Origin: Cerioporus squamosus
Taxonomy: Eukaryota > Basidiomycota > Agaricomycetes > Polyporales > Polyporaceae
Direction of reading: 5' to 3'
Length of the DNA: 64,000 nt
NCBI GenBank assembly: GCA_022592435.1
Contig: JABYQS010000171.1
Location: 1 to 64,000 of the forward strand
Part shown: one piece after another, positions 44,743-56,787 of the stretch
How the letters are laid out: every line of letters begins with the position of its first letter
Position numbering within the stretch: the first letter of the stretch is position 1
Notes under the pieces: model-generated
The model's input: the letters and a program-made list of their open reading frames with translations, nothing else
What the model was told of the DNA's origin: nothing
Database searches by the model: none
Made by a program: the position numbers and the translations under genes

Positions 44743-46428
44743 TCACATTATGATGCAATCCGACTTCTTCTTGGGCCGCATCGCACCGTCCAAAGCACGC
44801 TGACGCTCGTCACGGCGGCCGCGCTCCCTGCGCTCGCGCTCAGTCTCCTGCTCCGTGCGTTCTCTCTCCATGCGCTCGAGATCCCGCCGAGCATAATGGT
44901 CATGCAAACGTGCGTTCTCTTCGTCTTGCAGTTGCCTCGCCAAATCCGCGCTTGTTGAGAAGTCGTCAACAGTGTGCAGAACGCTGTATGCCAGGCGAAA
45001 AGTACTCACTCCGCGCGCTCAGCAAGTGTCAGTGCACCTGTCTGCTGTTCCAGAGCAGCGAGAGCACTTTCGGCCGTGTGTCCTGCGTAGTCGCCTCCTG
45101 CGGGACTGGAGCGCACGAAGTCGGAGTCGACAAACGTGGACCATCCGCCGTCGATGTCTTCGAGGCGCTCCCACACAACAGATGCCTCATGGAGAAAGAC
45201 CTGGTCAGTCACGAGGGTATACAGCGCGCCGTCCTCTCCTGGAGACTTATACAGGACAGAAAGGTGAGAATTCCGGAAGAGCGCTGCCAGTGTGTTCGGC
45301 TCCAGTGATGCCGCGAGGTGGAAGAGCCCGTAGTAGGTGATCTGGGAGGGTGCGTTCTCTATGAAGCTGCGTACGACAAGCGCTGACGAGTGGCCGGCTG
45401 TCAGCGTTCGAGTCGCATGCGCGCCAGCGGATTCTCCTCACCGTCTTCTACTTTCTTCTGCTCTTCTGGGCTCAGGTTGTATGTCGACTGGCGGCGGGAA
45501 GGGCCTTGAGACGACGAGGGCTCGGCCTCGGAGACGACAAAGTGGCCTTTGGTGAGGTGATCAACTTCGACGAGCAGATTCATAGACGTGTCGTAATCCT
45601 CGGTCCGCGAGAGGACCTCGTATTCGGGAGTGGACGGGTCCACGAGCCAGCCATGCACCAACTTGATACCGGCTTGCTCGAATAGTTTGAGTTCGCCTCC
45701 GGCACCGGCTGGGCGGAACGAAGTTGACCCAGTAAAGAGCGGGTTGAGGTCCAGACCCTCTGGGGGCCACGTCAGCGGGGTACACGGTTCGGGTGAGGTA
45801 TACGAACTGCGGGTGGCAGGCATGACCGATAATGCCGCGGAGATATCGACGTCCGGACAGGTCAGCAGAAGGTATTCTGCGACAAGCTGGGACAGGTAGT
45901 CGAAGGATACTGATGTGCGCTCATATGGGAGGATCTGTATCTTGTCTCTCAAGATGAGGATGTTGCCTGTGAGTACCCTTCTTTAGTCAGCGTCATGTCG
46001 CAAGAGAAAGACTTCCTACAGATGGCTATGAATGAGCACGGCCTGTCGTCTCAGCTTTAGCTCAAGTACTCCAGTTGTGTGAGCCCACTTACCCGTTGAA
46101 GTTCTGGGTGATAATCTTGAACCGTCGTGGTGGTGATTGCGGGTCGGGGCGGAAGGTTATCTCTTTCAGATACCAGGCCTCCTCGATAGACGACTGGAAC
46201 CCCTGATGGTTGTCACGTCTTCAGCGTAATCTTGTGCTTGTGCGTGAGAAGTGCCGTCGATCTCCTGGGCAGGTTCTTGCGGAGGGATGAGACCGCGTCT
46301 CTCTCTGAGTCGTTAGCAGCCTAGGTGAAGTTGAGCGACGTCATGAGCCTGGCTAGGAGGCAGAATGTCCGCTTACCTTGTGTTAACGGCAAGCTTGCCT
46401 CTGTAGCAGAGACATCCGCTGACGACAT
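44743..46428 (-). CDS. MINDY-family deubiquitinase with C-terminal CaaX box (two frame breaks)
   Basis: Cysteine protease of the MINDY/FAM63 family, which trims Lys48-linked ubiquitin chains. Exons 46428-46377, 46302-46093, 46042-46020, 45966-45010 and 44950-44743. The catalytic Cys lies in NGPCSFIAICN, encoded partly by a 23-base microexon. Further motifs: GLDLNPLFTGS, LFEQAGIKLVHGWLVDP, SQITYYGLFHLAASL, LFRNSHLSVLYK, LYTLVTDQVFL, VWERLEDIDG, and a ubiquitin-interacting-type DADLARQLQDEE. Adding one base at CCCC 46200-46203 and one at TT 45407-45408 makes every exon phase agree and yields 483 residues. The C-terminus is a highly charged ERER/RRER helix followed by KKKSDCIIM, an ideal CaaX prenylation site with a basic patch, as in some MINDY homologues. 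Membrane anchoring is inferred. The breaks look like sequence errors. Confidence 0.86.
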
Positions 46429-47123
46429 GATCTTGCAAGACGTGAGCTTGAAGGATGGCTTGATGTGGTTCGGAGGAAAGGGTTGCTACGGCGTCAACTT
46501 CGGACTGACTAGAAAGGTGGCAGTGCAACCGATAACAACAGTTAAAAGGAGTTAGTCATGTTACTAACTACTTCAGTACTAACGAAGTAAGTATTACTTA
46601 CCGTGAGCACTGCCTTAGGCTAGAACTACTCAGTCGCGCCTTCAGCGCATCGTTGCGACCATGTCAGTGCGCACTCGACTTCCTCCGAACCAACCTGATA
46701 GGCAGCCATGTTGGCTACAATAAGCGTGAGTAGTATATAGTGCAGCATTTTCGAGTAAGCATAGCAGGAACTGTTGAACTCAGAACAAGGTGACGCGCGT
46801 CGCACTCGCGGCCTAGTACAACTCAGGTACAGCAGGCACTGTGCGGGACGTACACATGTACCGCGATAACCATGACTTGACCGCACACCCCATCACGGCG
46901 ATTTTCATCAGGAAGAGGATGATAGGGAAAACTCACGGGCTTGCGGATCGCCCAGATGCCACTGCGGGCGCTCGTCATACCCCATTGTTCATCCCACTAT
47001 TGCTAGTGCCCTTCCCGCAACCACTACATCGCTTCTGACGACAGGATGTCCATCTCAACTCGCACGTCGAATCTGACCTCAGGTATCCTCCAAACACGCC
47101 GTAATGAGTGGCTCGTCGGCTGA
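46429..47123. other. 700-bp divergent intergenic region
   Basis: Promoters of the MINDY gene and FunK1-C. No coding signal or repeat seen. Confidence 0.5.
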
Positions 47124-49746
47124 ATGGTTCATGCAGATGCTTCCTCGTCACAGCAGCCCGCAGGATGGTCGGATTTTGAAGCCAGAATCAACACATTCGA
47201 GGGAAGCATGGAACAATTCATGAATGCCTTTGTACCAAGCTCTGCGACCTCTCCCCCGGAAGCGCCTCTTAGGACACCCTTCTCGAAGTTCAAACCGCAA
47301 CCCGGTCAGGAAGTCAGGAGTTACAGTGGCTTGGTACGTCTCCGAGCCAGTCTTACCAATCAACACAGCTGACATCTATGTTCTGTAGCTCTCTGGTTTG
47401 CGGAGGGTGACCTCAAGGTTTCCCGTTGGAAAGCGACTGACATTCCTGCCAAACTACCGAGAGAAGCTGGTCTTTCCCTTCAAAGCATTTGAGCACAAAC
47501 ACCGCGCTGCCTTTCCCGACATTGCCGTTTCCTTCCCCGGCCAGGCGTTGAGCAAGCCTGTCTGGAAGAACATTGCTGCTTTTGTCAACATCAGCGCGAG
47601 CCCCGCCGACGATCCCTTCCAAGAGCAGGGAGAGAATCGCTGCCGTACCCTCATACAGTTCGCCTTCGACGCTCGCGGCCTCATGGTAGCACACGGCCTC
47701 TTGGCTGCCTTCATTCTTGGAGTCTTTGGCGACACTGCCCGCATAGTGCGTTATGATCACTCGGGCATCGTCGCATCTCCCGCGTTCTCTCTACGTCAAC
47801 AACCGGAACTCCTGCGCGAGTTCTTCTGGCGATTCGTCCACCCCTCCGTCGGCGATACCACCGTCGGCTGCGATCCCACAAGCCGGAGTCTGACCCGTCA
47901 CGAGCTCGCATGGGTGCAAGATCGTCTACAGTGCGCAGGCAAGGACCCTCTCCAGGCGTCTGACGAGTGTCGCAGGGTTGACGTGTACTCAGACGTGTCT
48001 GCTGACGGTTCCCCCGCGCGGTCGCAATCATATTTCTTCTCCGGCTCATCGACATCAACGCTCGTCTGTTCTCCCGCTACACGACGGTCTGGCTAGCCAT
48101 TGAAGATCCTCGAGAGCGGGTGGATGGAAAGCTGCCGGACTTCCCGGACTGTGCAAGCCGAGACCTGGAGCAAGTGATCATCAAGGACGCATGGCGCACG
48201 CTACAGAATAGAAGCGAGAAGTTGTTTTACGATAGGCTGGCCTATGCGATCCCGGAGGATGAGTACTACGGACTGCCGCGCATCCTCTGCGGAGGCGATT
48301 TGGGAGAGTTGGAGGCCATGCAGTGGAGAGCAAGCAGACGTGTTCTAGACCATCCATCCGATGTCCCACCTCAACAAGACCTTTTAGAGGATTGTGTTCG
48401 TGTCCAGGACCAAGTTCCCCACTCCCCGTTATCTTCCGCACCTCTTGCCAGGTCAATGAAGAGCGCTCCCCTACTCCCTTCGCCGACTCCACTTGGCGAC
48501 CGGTCAAGACACTCGTCGAAGATTGCTGACTTCGGCACAGACCTGACTAACACGACTCTCCCATCTCAGCACGCCGTTCGTGTCCTTGAGCCTCCACCGC
48601 AGGCTCACGCACCGGAGGATATGGAGGTTCCGGACTCGGACCAACAGCCCGCTACATTCCCTCTCCCTTATCCGCAACACCAGACATTCGCATGGAGAGT
48701 CCTCCATGGCGACGAGCGACGACACCGCGAAAGGAGCCACATGCGCTTTGTGGTCGATACTGTCGGACGACCCCTGACAAAGTTCCGCAGGACCCGCGAG
48801 ATGGTGCTCGCGATGCGCGATGCAATCCGAGGTACGTCTGAGCCTTCTGCGGAACTATGGGCATTAATTAATTCAGCAGTATAGGACACAAGCTGGCCTG
48901 GGCGCACGGGAAACTCTTGCATCGTGACGTGAGCGTCAACAACATCCTCATTGTCGACGAGCCCGTAGATGGCGGGTTTTACGGGTTCCTGCACGACTTC
49001 GACTATAGCTACATGGAGGACCTCGAGGCCGAGGTCGAAGATTATGGCCCACCGCCGACTTGTGTTGATGAGGTCTCTGGTTCCGGTACGATGGTCTCGT
49101 CCCCTCGGACGGGAGACGTCTCCCAGCTAAGAGAACGCACGGTAAGCATTCTCTTTCTCGTCTATCATGCTCATCCTAGTAATCCTAACGTCATTTTTGG
49201 TTACAGGGAACGTACGCCTTCCTATCCATCGGGCTCCTGAAGAACAAGAATGCAATTCACACGGTTCACGACGACTTAGAATCATTCTTCTGGGTCCTTG
49301 TGTGGCTGGTCCTGCGTCATACGGCATATGTCGATACATCTGGCGATGAGAAAGCGTACGAATGCACCTTCGTCTGCATCAACGACGGCAGGAGTTACGC
49401 AGCGAAGAGCACATTCCTGTGGTTCGAAACCGAAATCACCGTTAGGGGTAATGCTCCGCTGACGCAACTCATGCGGAAGCTCAGGGATCTCGTGCTGTAT
49501 CATTCTGACACGCACGGGGATGACAAGTGCGACTTCGAGTTTCCGCCTTTCACGCACGACACAGTTCTCGCGCTCTTCGACGAGGCACTGGCCCTGGACA
49601 CTTGGCCAGCCGATGACCCTGCCCTCCCTCGGCTGGACCCCGCGTTGACCCGGACGGCTGGCAATGTCGAGTCAGCATCGAAGAAGCGCAAACCTGAGAA
49701 CAAGGGATCACTGAACATCCGACCACAGAAACGGTCGCGAAAGTGA
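47124..49746 (+). CDS. FunK1-type fungal protein kinase C (one frame break)
   Basis: Diverged FunK1 kinase, not a copy of B or D. Exons 47124-47333, 47389-48831, 48885-49141 and 49207-49746. Seen: an N-terminal helix region (FEARINTFEGSMEQFMNAFV), FPVGKRLTF, HGLLAAFILGVFGDTARIVRYDHSG, RLFSRYTTVWLAIEDPR, DAWRTLQNRSEKLFYDRL, RFVVDTVGRPLTKFRRT, the catalytic loop KLLHRDVSVNNILI, FLHDFDYSYM, RERTGTYAFLSIGLL, DDLESFFWVLVWLVLRH and a basic C-terminus (KKRKPENK). One base is missing in the run TTTCTTC at 48033-48039; adding it gives 816 residues with exact phases. The linker at 48350-48640 is long and Ser/Pro-rich. Function unknown; the nuclear signal is inferred from the basic tail. Confidence 0.83.
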
Positions 49747-51032
49747 ATGGCGAACCATCGAACCAGCGGGGGACTGGGGAGGGTATGTTACAGCATTCCG
49801 GTTGTGACGTTCAACCGATAACATGTCGTACATAAGACGTTCCCTGGCCGTCGCCATATGTCGCTCCGCTAACAACCATGGCATCGCGGTCCCGATGCAG
49901 TAGTGCCAATTACATGACGCCTATTACTGAAACGGCGGTTTACGCAAAACATATTGTCTGTTTTGGATCATCCGAAACCCATACTGCGTGGCACTAGACG
50001 CAGAATGAGAGAACGATCTACCTGACTCACATTAGCACTGGTTGCACTTATTGCACATGAATTCAGCTTTGACAACGAAAATGGACCTCACCATGTCGGA
50101 CGTCGGTCCACCCTCAGGCAACTTAAAACATGAAGTTCAACACTCGACACCCCGGCTTCGATAACGCGATCATCAGATAACACGAGCCCGGATCGCTAAA
50201 GCATTTAAGTATGTCGCGCTATCTCGCCTCCTTTCATTCCGAGTTCACGCAGCTCCGCCTGTCGGGTAAACACCGCCGCGTGCTGACTAGTACTCCTTAG
50301 GCTCCAATGGTTTGGGGGTGGTTGCTAGTACTTATTGTCCAATAAGTATCACCTTTTGCAGCTCCCTTTATCTTGGGTAATTGTGTGTCTGAGGGAACCG
50401 CTATGCACAACAGCATGCAATGAGATACGCCCTCGCATCGACAGGCCGCGATCCGGGGTGGTTAGGAATTTGGGCGCTCGGCAGGACTCGGCAGAGCGCT
50501 TGAGACTCCGGACTTGGACTTGAACTTGAACTTGAACATCGTCCACCCGCTAACCGCCTCCCACTCCTGCCGTCTAGACCACGCGCTATCGATTGATACA
50601 GAGTCGCTTCTTTATAAACACAGTGCACGCAAAGGACTCGATTGCGTCCGATCGTGGTAAGTTCCGCTGACATATGGTCCCGCAAAGCGCATTGTCGAGT
50701 CAGCGCTGACGTGTTTCGTTTAAGAGAGCTGGGGACCAGCCAGCCAACCTCGTCATCGCCCTGTTTCTGGGCCGTTGTCCTCCAATTACCTGTTTGAAGC
50801 TCAGCTGGCTTTATTCACTCGGGCCATAATTCCTCTAGACCTGTTTTACCACGGCGGGCCGATTCACATGTGAGCTCTTTGCCCTTTTCTCTGTCTCACA
50901 CACCGGAACTAACGGAAGGGGTTGCCTCGCTTATGAGAAGTGCCTCGTGGTCTTCACGACTAGCGCTTACGCACCGACCCATTGTTCGCCGCAGCCAGCA
51001 CCTCTATCCCAACCACCACCCTCACCTATAAA
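49747..51032. other. 1.3-kb region upstream of FunK1-D, mostly right duplicate arm
   Basis: From about 49,930 this is the counterpart of 30,300-32,200 in the left arm, without the TIR element. The empty site is near 50,828 (AATTATGG on the minus strand against AATTGG in the left arm). No gene of its own. Confidence 0.6.
51027..51032 (+). promoter_or_regulatory. TATA box touching the first FunK1-D ATG
   Basis: TATAAA directly followed by ATG at 51033, as in the sister copy FunK1-B. Confidence 0.5.
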
Positions 51033-53839
51033 ATGTCCATCTCTACCGCCTCAATTAGCAGCGCTTGCAGCTGCTCCGGCAGCTCAGGTATGGCGGACAC
51101 CTTCGCCTCCCCGCGTTCTCAGAAGGGCAATGCTCACCCCGTCCGCCCCGCAGACGTTCACTCAACCAAGGAAGCCGCCGTCGAGAACTGGCGCGCTGAG
51201 ATCACCGGTCGCATCCACTGGTTTCCTGGTCAGTTCGACCAATTCCTTGACGATCTTCTCCATCATCGGTCCCGCACGAGCCAACGAACGATATCGACAA
51301 CGCCTTCTCGTCCTTCAATCCGGAGAAAGGGAAGGAAGTGTGGAGCTATGATGGGCTGGTGAGTGAAGTCTGCTCTTTGCAGTGTAACCAACTGAGGTGG
51401 TTGCAGATCGCCGGCTTAGACAAGCTTGTCTTGCACTTTGGCGACAAGAAGCTCTTCTTCTACAACACCCACGGCACTCGCATGTATTTCCCCTTCGGCG
51501 ACTTCGTGAAGCCGAACTCGTGGACGTATCCCGATGTCTGCGTCTCCTTCCCCGGAACCCCGGTATCTTCTGCTGATTTCAAGAGTTCACCCTGGCAACA
51601 CATTGCGATGGTCATCGAGGCAAAGCCGACTCGTGAAGAAGACCCCTACCCTAGAGAGGGTGGTCTCAACGCCAATACCGCCGTCCAGAGTGCCCGAAAT
51701 GCAAGAAACCTTCTCTTGGCCCACGGCTTCCTTTCCGCCTTCGTCATCGGTATCTATGGCGACCTCGTACGAGTGATCAAGTACGATCACACATCAGCTC
51801 TCGTTTCCCCTGCTTTCCCCATTCATGAGCAACCCCAATACCTGCAGCGCTTCCTATGGCACTTCACGCATCCCTCTTCCCCTGACGCTATCGTTGCCGG
51901 TGCCGACCCTACTGTCAGACGGCTGACTGTTGGTGATCAGCTCTGGGTCACGGAGCAGCTCGAGCGCGCCAATGTCCGCGACGTCGACGGCGCACTGAAA
52001 GAGATCCACAAAGGGCGTAGGGTCTTAGTACCGAGCGGTGCGGATGGGACTATCATGCGGCCGTTCCTCCTCTACCGTCTACTCGACGTCAACTCACGGC
52101 TCTTCTCTCGAGCAACGACGGTATGGCTCACCATCGAGGACACACGGGTCCTTGGCCCCGATGGCCGCCTTATCGACGATCATCATCGAGACAAGAACTG
52201 GAAGCCCAAGCCCAAGATCTTGAAGGAAGCGTGGCGACAGGTCGTGCGGAACCCCGAGGAAGCGTTCTACAAGAGACTATCTGACAAGATACCCGAGAAG
52301 GATCGGTTTGGACTTCCGAGGCTCGTATGTGGTGGTGATCTTGGACAGCTCGATGTCCTCGAGTGGGAGAAATCATCCGCGGACGTATCTATCATGGATG
52401 GGGAGCGGGCGACTCGGCTACCCTCTTATCCAACACCAGCAGCGTCATCTTTGCCTGAGGCTCCAGCGGATAAGGCACCCCAAGGTACGCATCTACCTCT
52501 CGCTTCATGATTATCGCTCATCGCTCTCTACTTTGGCTCTCTACTTGCAGCTCCTACCTACCCCCACCGTTATCCCCAACATCAAACGTTCTCCTGGGCG
52601 ATCGGTAGTGAGAAGAAATGGACATTTCGTGAACGCAGCCACATGCGCCTAGTCATTGACGACGTTGGACGCTCCCTCACGAAGGCAAAGAACACGAAGG
52701 AGCTTGTTATCGCTCTCAGAGATGCGGTGATAGGTACGTGCCTTATGGTCAAATGCTCCACCGCGTGTATTGACTTGCGGCTAGGTCATAAGCTGGCGTT
52801 CGAGAAGGCCGGTGTTCTCCACCGCGACGTCAGTGTTGGCAATGTCTTGATTGTGGATGAGGCCGAGGATGGGAGCTTCCTCGGTTTCATCCACGATTTC
52901 GATTACAGCGCTACGACGGACGTCGCACCGGGTGATGAACCCGTCGCTTGCCGAGAGTACGGACAGCGACGGCTTGGACAGTGCCGGCGTGGTTTTGATA
53001 TACAAGAACGACGAGCGTAAGGAGCGAACGGTCAGTCCTTTCCACAGCCTTGCGCATCTCATTACTTACCGTTTAGGCAGGGCACATACTACTTCATGGC
53101 GATGGAGATACTCGACGGTCCGGTCGTCCACGGCGTGCATCACGACCTCGAGTCGTTCTACTGGGTCTTGGTATGGATCATCCTGCGACACACCGCTCAC
53201 AATTTCCCGGTCACGCAAGCCCAGGATGTGTTCGTCTACGGCAAGGACGCGCACAGTCTTGGGATGAAGAGTGTATGGGTCAATAGCCAAGTGGGTCGAT
53301 TCGACATTCCGGGCAACCAACCTCTCGTCAAGCTCTTGCGCGACATGGGCGACCTGGTCATCAAGAATTACGGTTCGAAGTTCATGAAGCCCGAACACAT
53401 GACCCACGACGCGGTGATTCAGCTCTTCGATGAGGCGCTTGCATCGCCCGGCTGGCCCGAGATCGACTTCGTCCCCTGCAAATGGCTTGACAAGTCACAG
53501 GCCAGTATCCCTGGGGTCATCCACGACCCCAGCACCAAGCCGAAACTACCCCCCTCCAAGAAGACAGGTTCTGGCGCTCCACGATTCTATGCCGAGAAGA
53601 TGCCCCCACCTTCCGAGACCCCGTCGAGCTACAAGGCGCATCTGCGCTCAGGCTCGAAAGGGCAACACAGTGGAACGGCCGCCACTTCTGTCGGGCCCTC
53701 AGATGGCAGGCCCAGCTCGTCCTCGTCTTCCAGGAAGCGCAAGGCCGAGGAACCGGCTGACCCCCAGGCCTCAGGGAGTGGCAGGAGCCGGTCGAGCAAG
53801 AGGTCAAAGGGTAGTCGACGCAGCGAGTGCACAGACTAG
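51033..53839 (+). pseudogene. FunK1-type fungal protein kinase D, sister of B with two frame breaks
   Basis: Close paralogue of FunK1-B in the opposite arm of the inverted duplication. Exons 51033-51358, 51407-52484, 52551-52733, 52785-53030 and 53081-53839 use the same splice sites as B. Exon 1 has CC at 51260-51261 where B has CCC, shifting the frame after FLDDLL; exon 4 lacks two bases near 52934-52942 after PGDE, where B continues VPPSAD. Otherwise all FunK1 motifs are kept: HRDVSVGNVLI, FIHDFDYSA, DLESFYWVLVW, and the basic tail SSSSSSRKRKAEEPAD. The kinase core would not be made from the sequence as given. Whether these are true mutations or assembly errors between near-identical copies cannot be decided here. 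Many differences from B are synonymous, suggesting it was under constraint until recently. Confidence 0.8.
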
Positions 53840-54186
53840 TCTATGGACTTTCTCGTCGTCCGAGAGTACTTTTGTACCGTTTGTCACGCATACTTGTGCT
53901 TATACTGTCCATATACTGTAGACTGATGTTGAAGATTTTTCGTCAGACATGCAGCGAAGGCAATGCTCATCAAGTGAGCTGACAGACTTTTCGCATCACA
54001 CTTCATACTTCTCGTCAAAGTCATCTTGGATAGTTTGATCGCCAGATGCATAGGTACAGTTACAAGTGTGTGGTTCCTGCCTCGTTCGACCGGGTGCGCA
54101 GATCAGCACTGACATGCGGATTGACCCGGCGCTCTCATGCCAACGATGCCCTACATGCAACCTAAGAGTCTTCGCGAACGCCGTCA
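53840..54186. other. Short region between FunK1-D and formamidase 3' ends
   Basis: Convergent 3' flanks, about 350 bp, inside the right duplicate arm. No gene. Confidence 0.5.
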
Positions 54187-56787
54187 CTACGGAGCGCACA
54201 TTCTCCGCGGTTCTTGAAGGGCAGAACAGGGTCTGTATGTTTCGGGAGAATATCCTAGAACATAGCATAGTGAGCGAACATATCGAAGAGACGTGGCATG
54301 CAGGCCGCGACTGACGTCTTCGAATATCCCGAGCGGAAGGGCGAGCGTGACGCAAGCGTTCGGAGAGTCCTGGGACCATGTTACTGTACAGCATCACGCC
54401 CGAGGGTGACTTGGGACCTACGACAATGGCTCCTACATGGCTCTCGACCGGTGCCGCAGATAACAGAAGGTCTGCACGAAGCTGATCAGGATACTAAAAC
54501 AATAATATCCGTGCAGGCTCAAAACTCACAAGCCTGCTGGCGAGCTGTTCCCCGATAGGGTCAGCGTTATGACTTCCAGTTCGAAGGACACTCACTGTAT
54601 CCGAGCTGCGCGACGTACGTCAGTAGAGTCCTGATAAGGTCGAGACATACTGACCTTCTGGAGGTACGCAATCGCATTGAGCGCAGCTTGCTTGTACGCC
54701 ACGGTACTGGTGGGCGCGTCAGCTCCAAAGAGTGGGAAGAGGATAAAAGGCACTCACGCGTCCATATTGTACTGTTTCCCGTCACCATCTGTACAAGTGC
54801 ACATATCACCCTCGGGAGTAGAGACAAGGGTCCGAACAACATACGATAGTCGACGCTGATACCCTCGAAGATGATCTGCCACGCATCGGAGACACAAGTC
54901 AGTCCATGTCCATTCCTTATGCGAGAAAACCTCACTACTCACCTTCGATGAGTAGAGCGGATCAACAGGAGATGGCTGGGATGTCCGCATCGTAAGACTT
55001 TGACCAGGATGCATAGAATAGCACTCACGAGGAAGATAGGCTGCTTCAGTCCAAGCTTGTCCACGCCACCCTTGATGATGCTGCAGCTAAAGGTGACAAT
55101 ACCCGCCTACATCTGTGTTCAATACGGCGTCGCAAAGGCTTGAGTCCGAATGTGTCTTACCATCTCAATCGCACCGCAGAACGACATCTTGTTAGCGATC
55201 GTCAGCATGCCCCACTGAGAGAGTAGTTTGACATTGTCACCTCGCCCTACGGGATCCATAAGTCAAAAATCGCGCCTGTGACACGAGAAGGTTCCTTACA
55301 TCGCCCTGAGAGAAGTGCAGGTCACCGACCGACAGGTTTGCACCCTTGATGAAGACGGGGAAATAGCAACGTGAACCCCTGGAGACCAGTCGTCAAAATA
55401 CGTGGGTGAGTATGCGCGACCAACCACAAATCCTTACTTTGAGAGGTTCTTGATCTAAAAAGGACATCCTCAGGATTCACGTCCAAACAAGCAAGCTAGG
55501 ATACGCACGTCGCAATTACCACCGTGCTCCCGGCCTGGGATCGTCCTAGCACCCTCCGCGTAGATCTTCCTCCTCACGTCCTCCGGGATCTCCTGTCCGA
55601 CGTACGCACCGTGGGTCTGCGGAGGGAATGCCACCGGAGGAACAGCACCAGGGTGCGCGTCGATCAGCTCCTTCTCTCGCTTGTTCCAAGTGTCGAGGAG
55701 CTCCTGAGACGGCGCGGTCCCGATCAGACCGGGGTGGGACACTCCAGCGAAGCGTACGCCAGGGATGTGGCGAGAGGTTGCATATACACCTGCGGCCAAT
55801 CGTGAATGATCGAATCACGTTGAAGGGATCGCCCAATCAGAAATACCATGGAAATCCCAGATAGCCTTGGCTGCACGACTCTGGAACTCTTGTGCGAACA
55901 AACCTCCACCATTGTTCAGCTCGAAGATGCCCTAAAAATGCGTGTCAGCTTTTCTCATCTTCAATCCTGGCGAAGGATAGGGCGAGACGTACAGTGTAGC
56001 CCCAAGGCATCTTGTCAAAGGGCGTCACTAGCATGAGTGTTAGCAAAAGCATGGTCACCCGTCGTAGAAGATCCCACCATCCAAAATGTCGACGACCAGG
56101 CAGTCTCCGGGCTCTGCGCCCTCGACCGCGACCGGTCCCGAGAGGTTGTGCACTTTCGAGAGATCGACATCCCGGATATCATCGCTGGCTGCAACCAAGA
56201 CGTCAGATACGTGTCGCTCCGCCCTGCGATACCGAGACTCACTATCGTTGTTGCCAATCTGCGCTCCCGTCCAATCTTTCACAGACGATGTCAGCGACCA
56301 ACCCATGCCGGCGGCGAGAATATGTAGCGTACCGACGCACTGGACCTTGAAGACCTGTAGTATGTCCTGTGAGTTAGAATCAGAGCACTACCAGGCGAAC
56401 GTGCAACGTACCTCTCCAGGTTTGACCGTTGCAACCGGAGGGATGTCAGGGCTGGGATGCACTGCTGTTGGCTGGGCCGAAACGCAGGGCGAACGATGAG
56501 CACTTACTGCCACCGATTGTGAATACCCTGCAGAGAGAAACCATGAAGATAATACACAATCGAAAGATTGAGTATCAATGGCACTCACCTGTTGCTCATC
56601 TGCAGGACTAAGCAAAGCTCTCTAGTCACTGCCCGAAAAGACTTATGCGGCACGAAGCTTACATGAAGGGGTCGACCTATGGACCCCGCCAATGCATTAG
56701 CGTCGCCCGCAATCGACATATACCAACCGCAAGCAGATCCACCTCGATCAACGTCTTGATCGGAACAGAGTTGATTCTGGTGGCCAT
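54187..56787 (-). CDS. Formamidase (FmdA/AmdA acetamidase-formamidase family)
   Basis: Hydrolyses formamide to formate and ammonia; in fungi it serves nitrogen use and detoxification of cyanide-derived formamide. The gene is broken into more than 20 very short exons, separated by introns of about 50-65 bp. Joined pieces give HNRW/HPDIPPVATVKPGE, VDWTGAQIGNNDS, DDIRDVDLSKVHNLSGP, GDCLVVDILD, TPFDKMPWGYTGIFE, RHIPGVRFAGVSHPGLIG, ARTIPGREHGGNCD, IKNLSKGSRCYFPVF, GANLSVGDLHFSQGDGE, FCGAIEMAGIV, SVDYHGDGKQYNMDA, YTRQQAYLLLSAAPVE and DSPNACVTLALPLGIFE, which cover the family from end to end. No frame break is required, though small exons near the start (56600-56730) are less certain. The stop at 54187 follows a tail longer than usual and lies in the right arm of the inverted duplication. 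Confidence 0.88.

Larger units (their letters stand above)
49930..54430. repeat. Inverted segmental duplication, right arm
   Basis: Reverse-complement partner of 27000-32200. Runs from upstream of FunK1-D through FunK1-D into the last exons of formamidase. Because the complete formamidase gene continues past this arm while the left arm has only fragments, this arm is probably the original. Confidence 0.88.
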
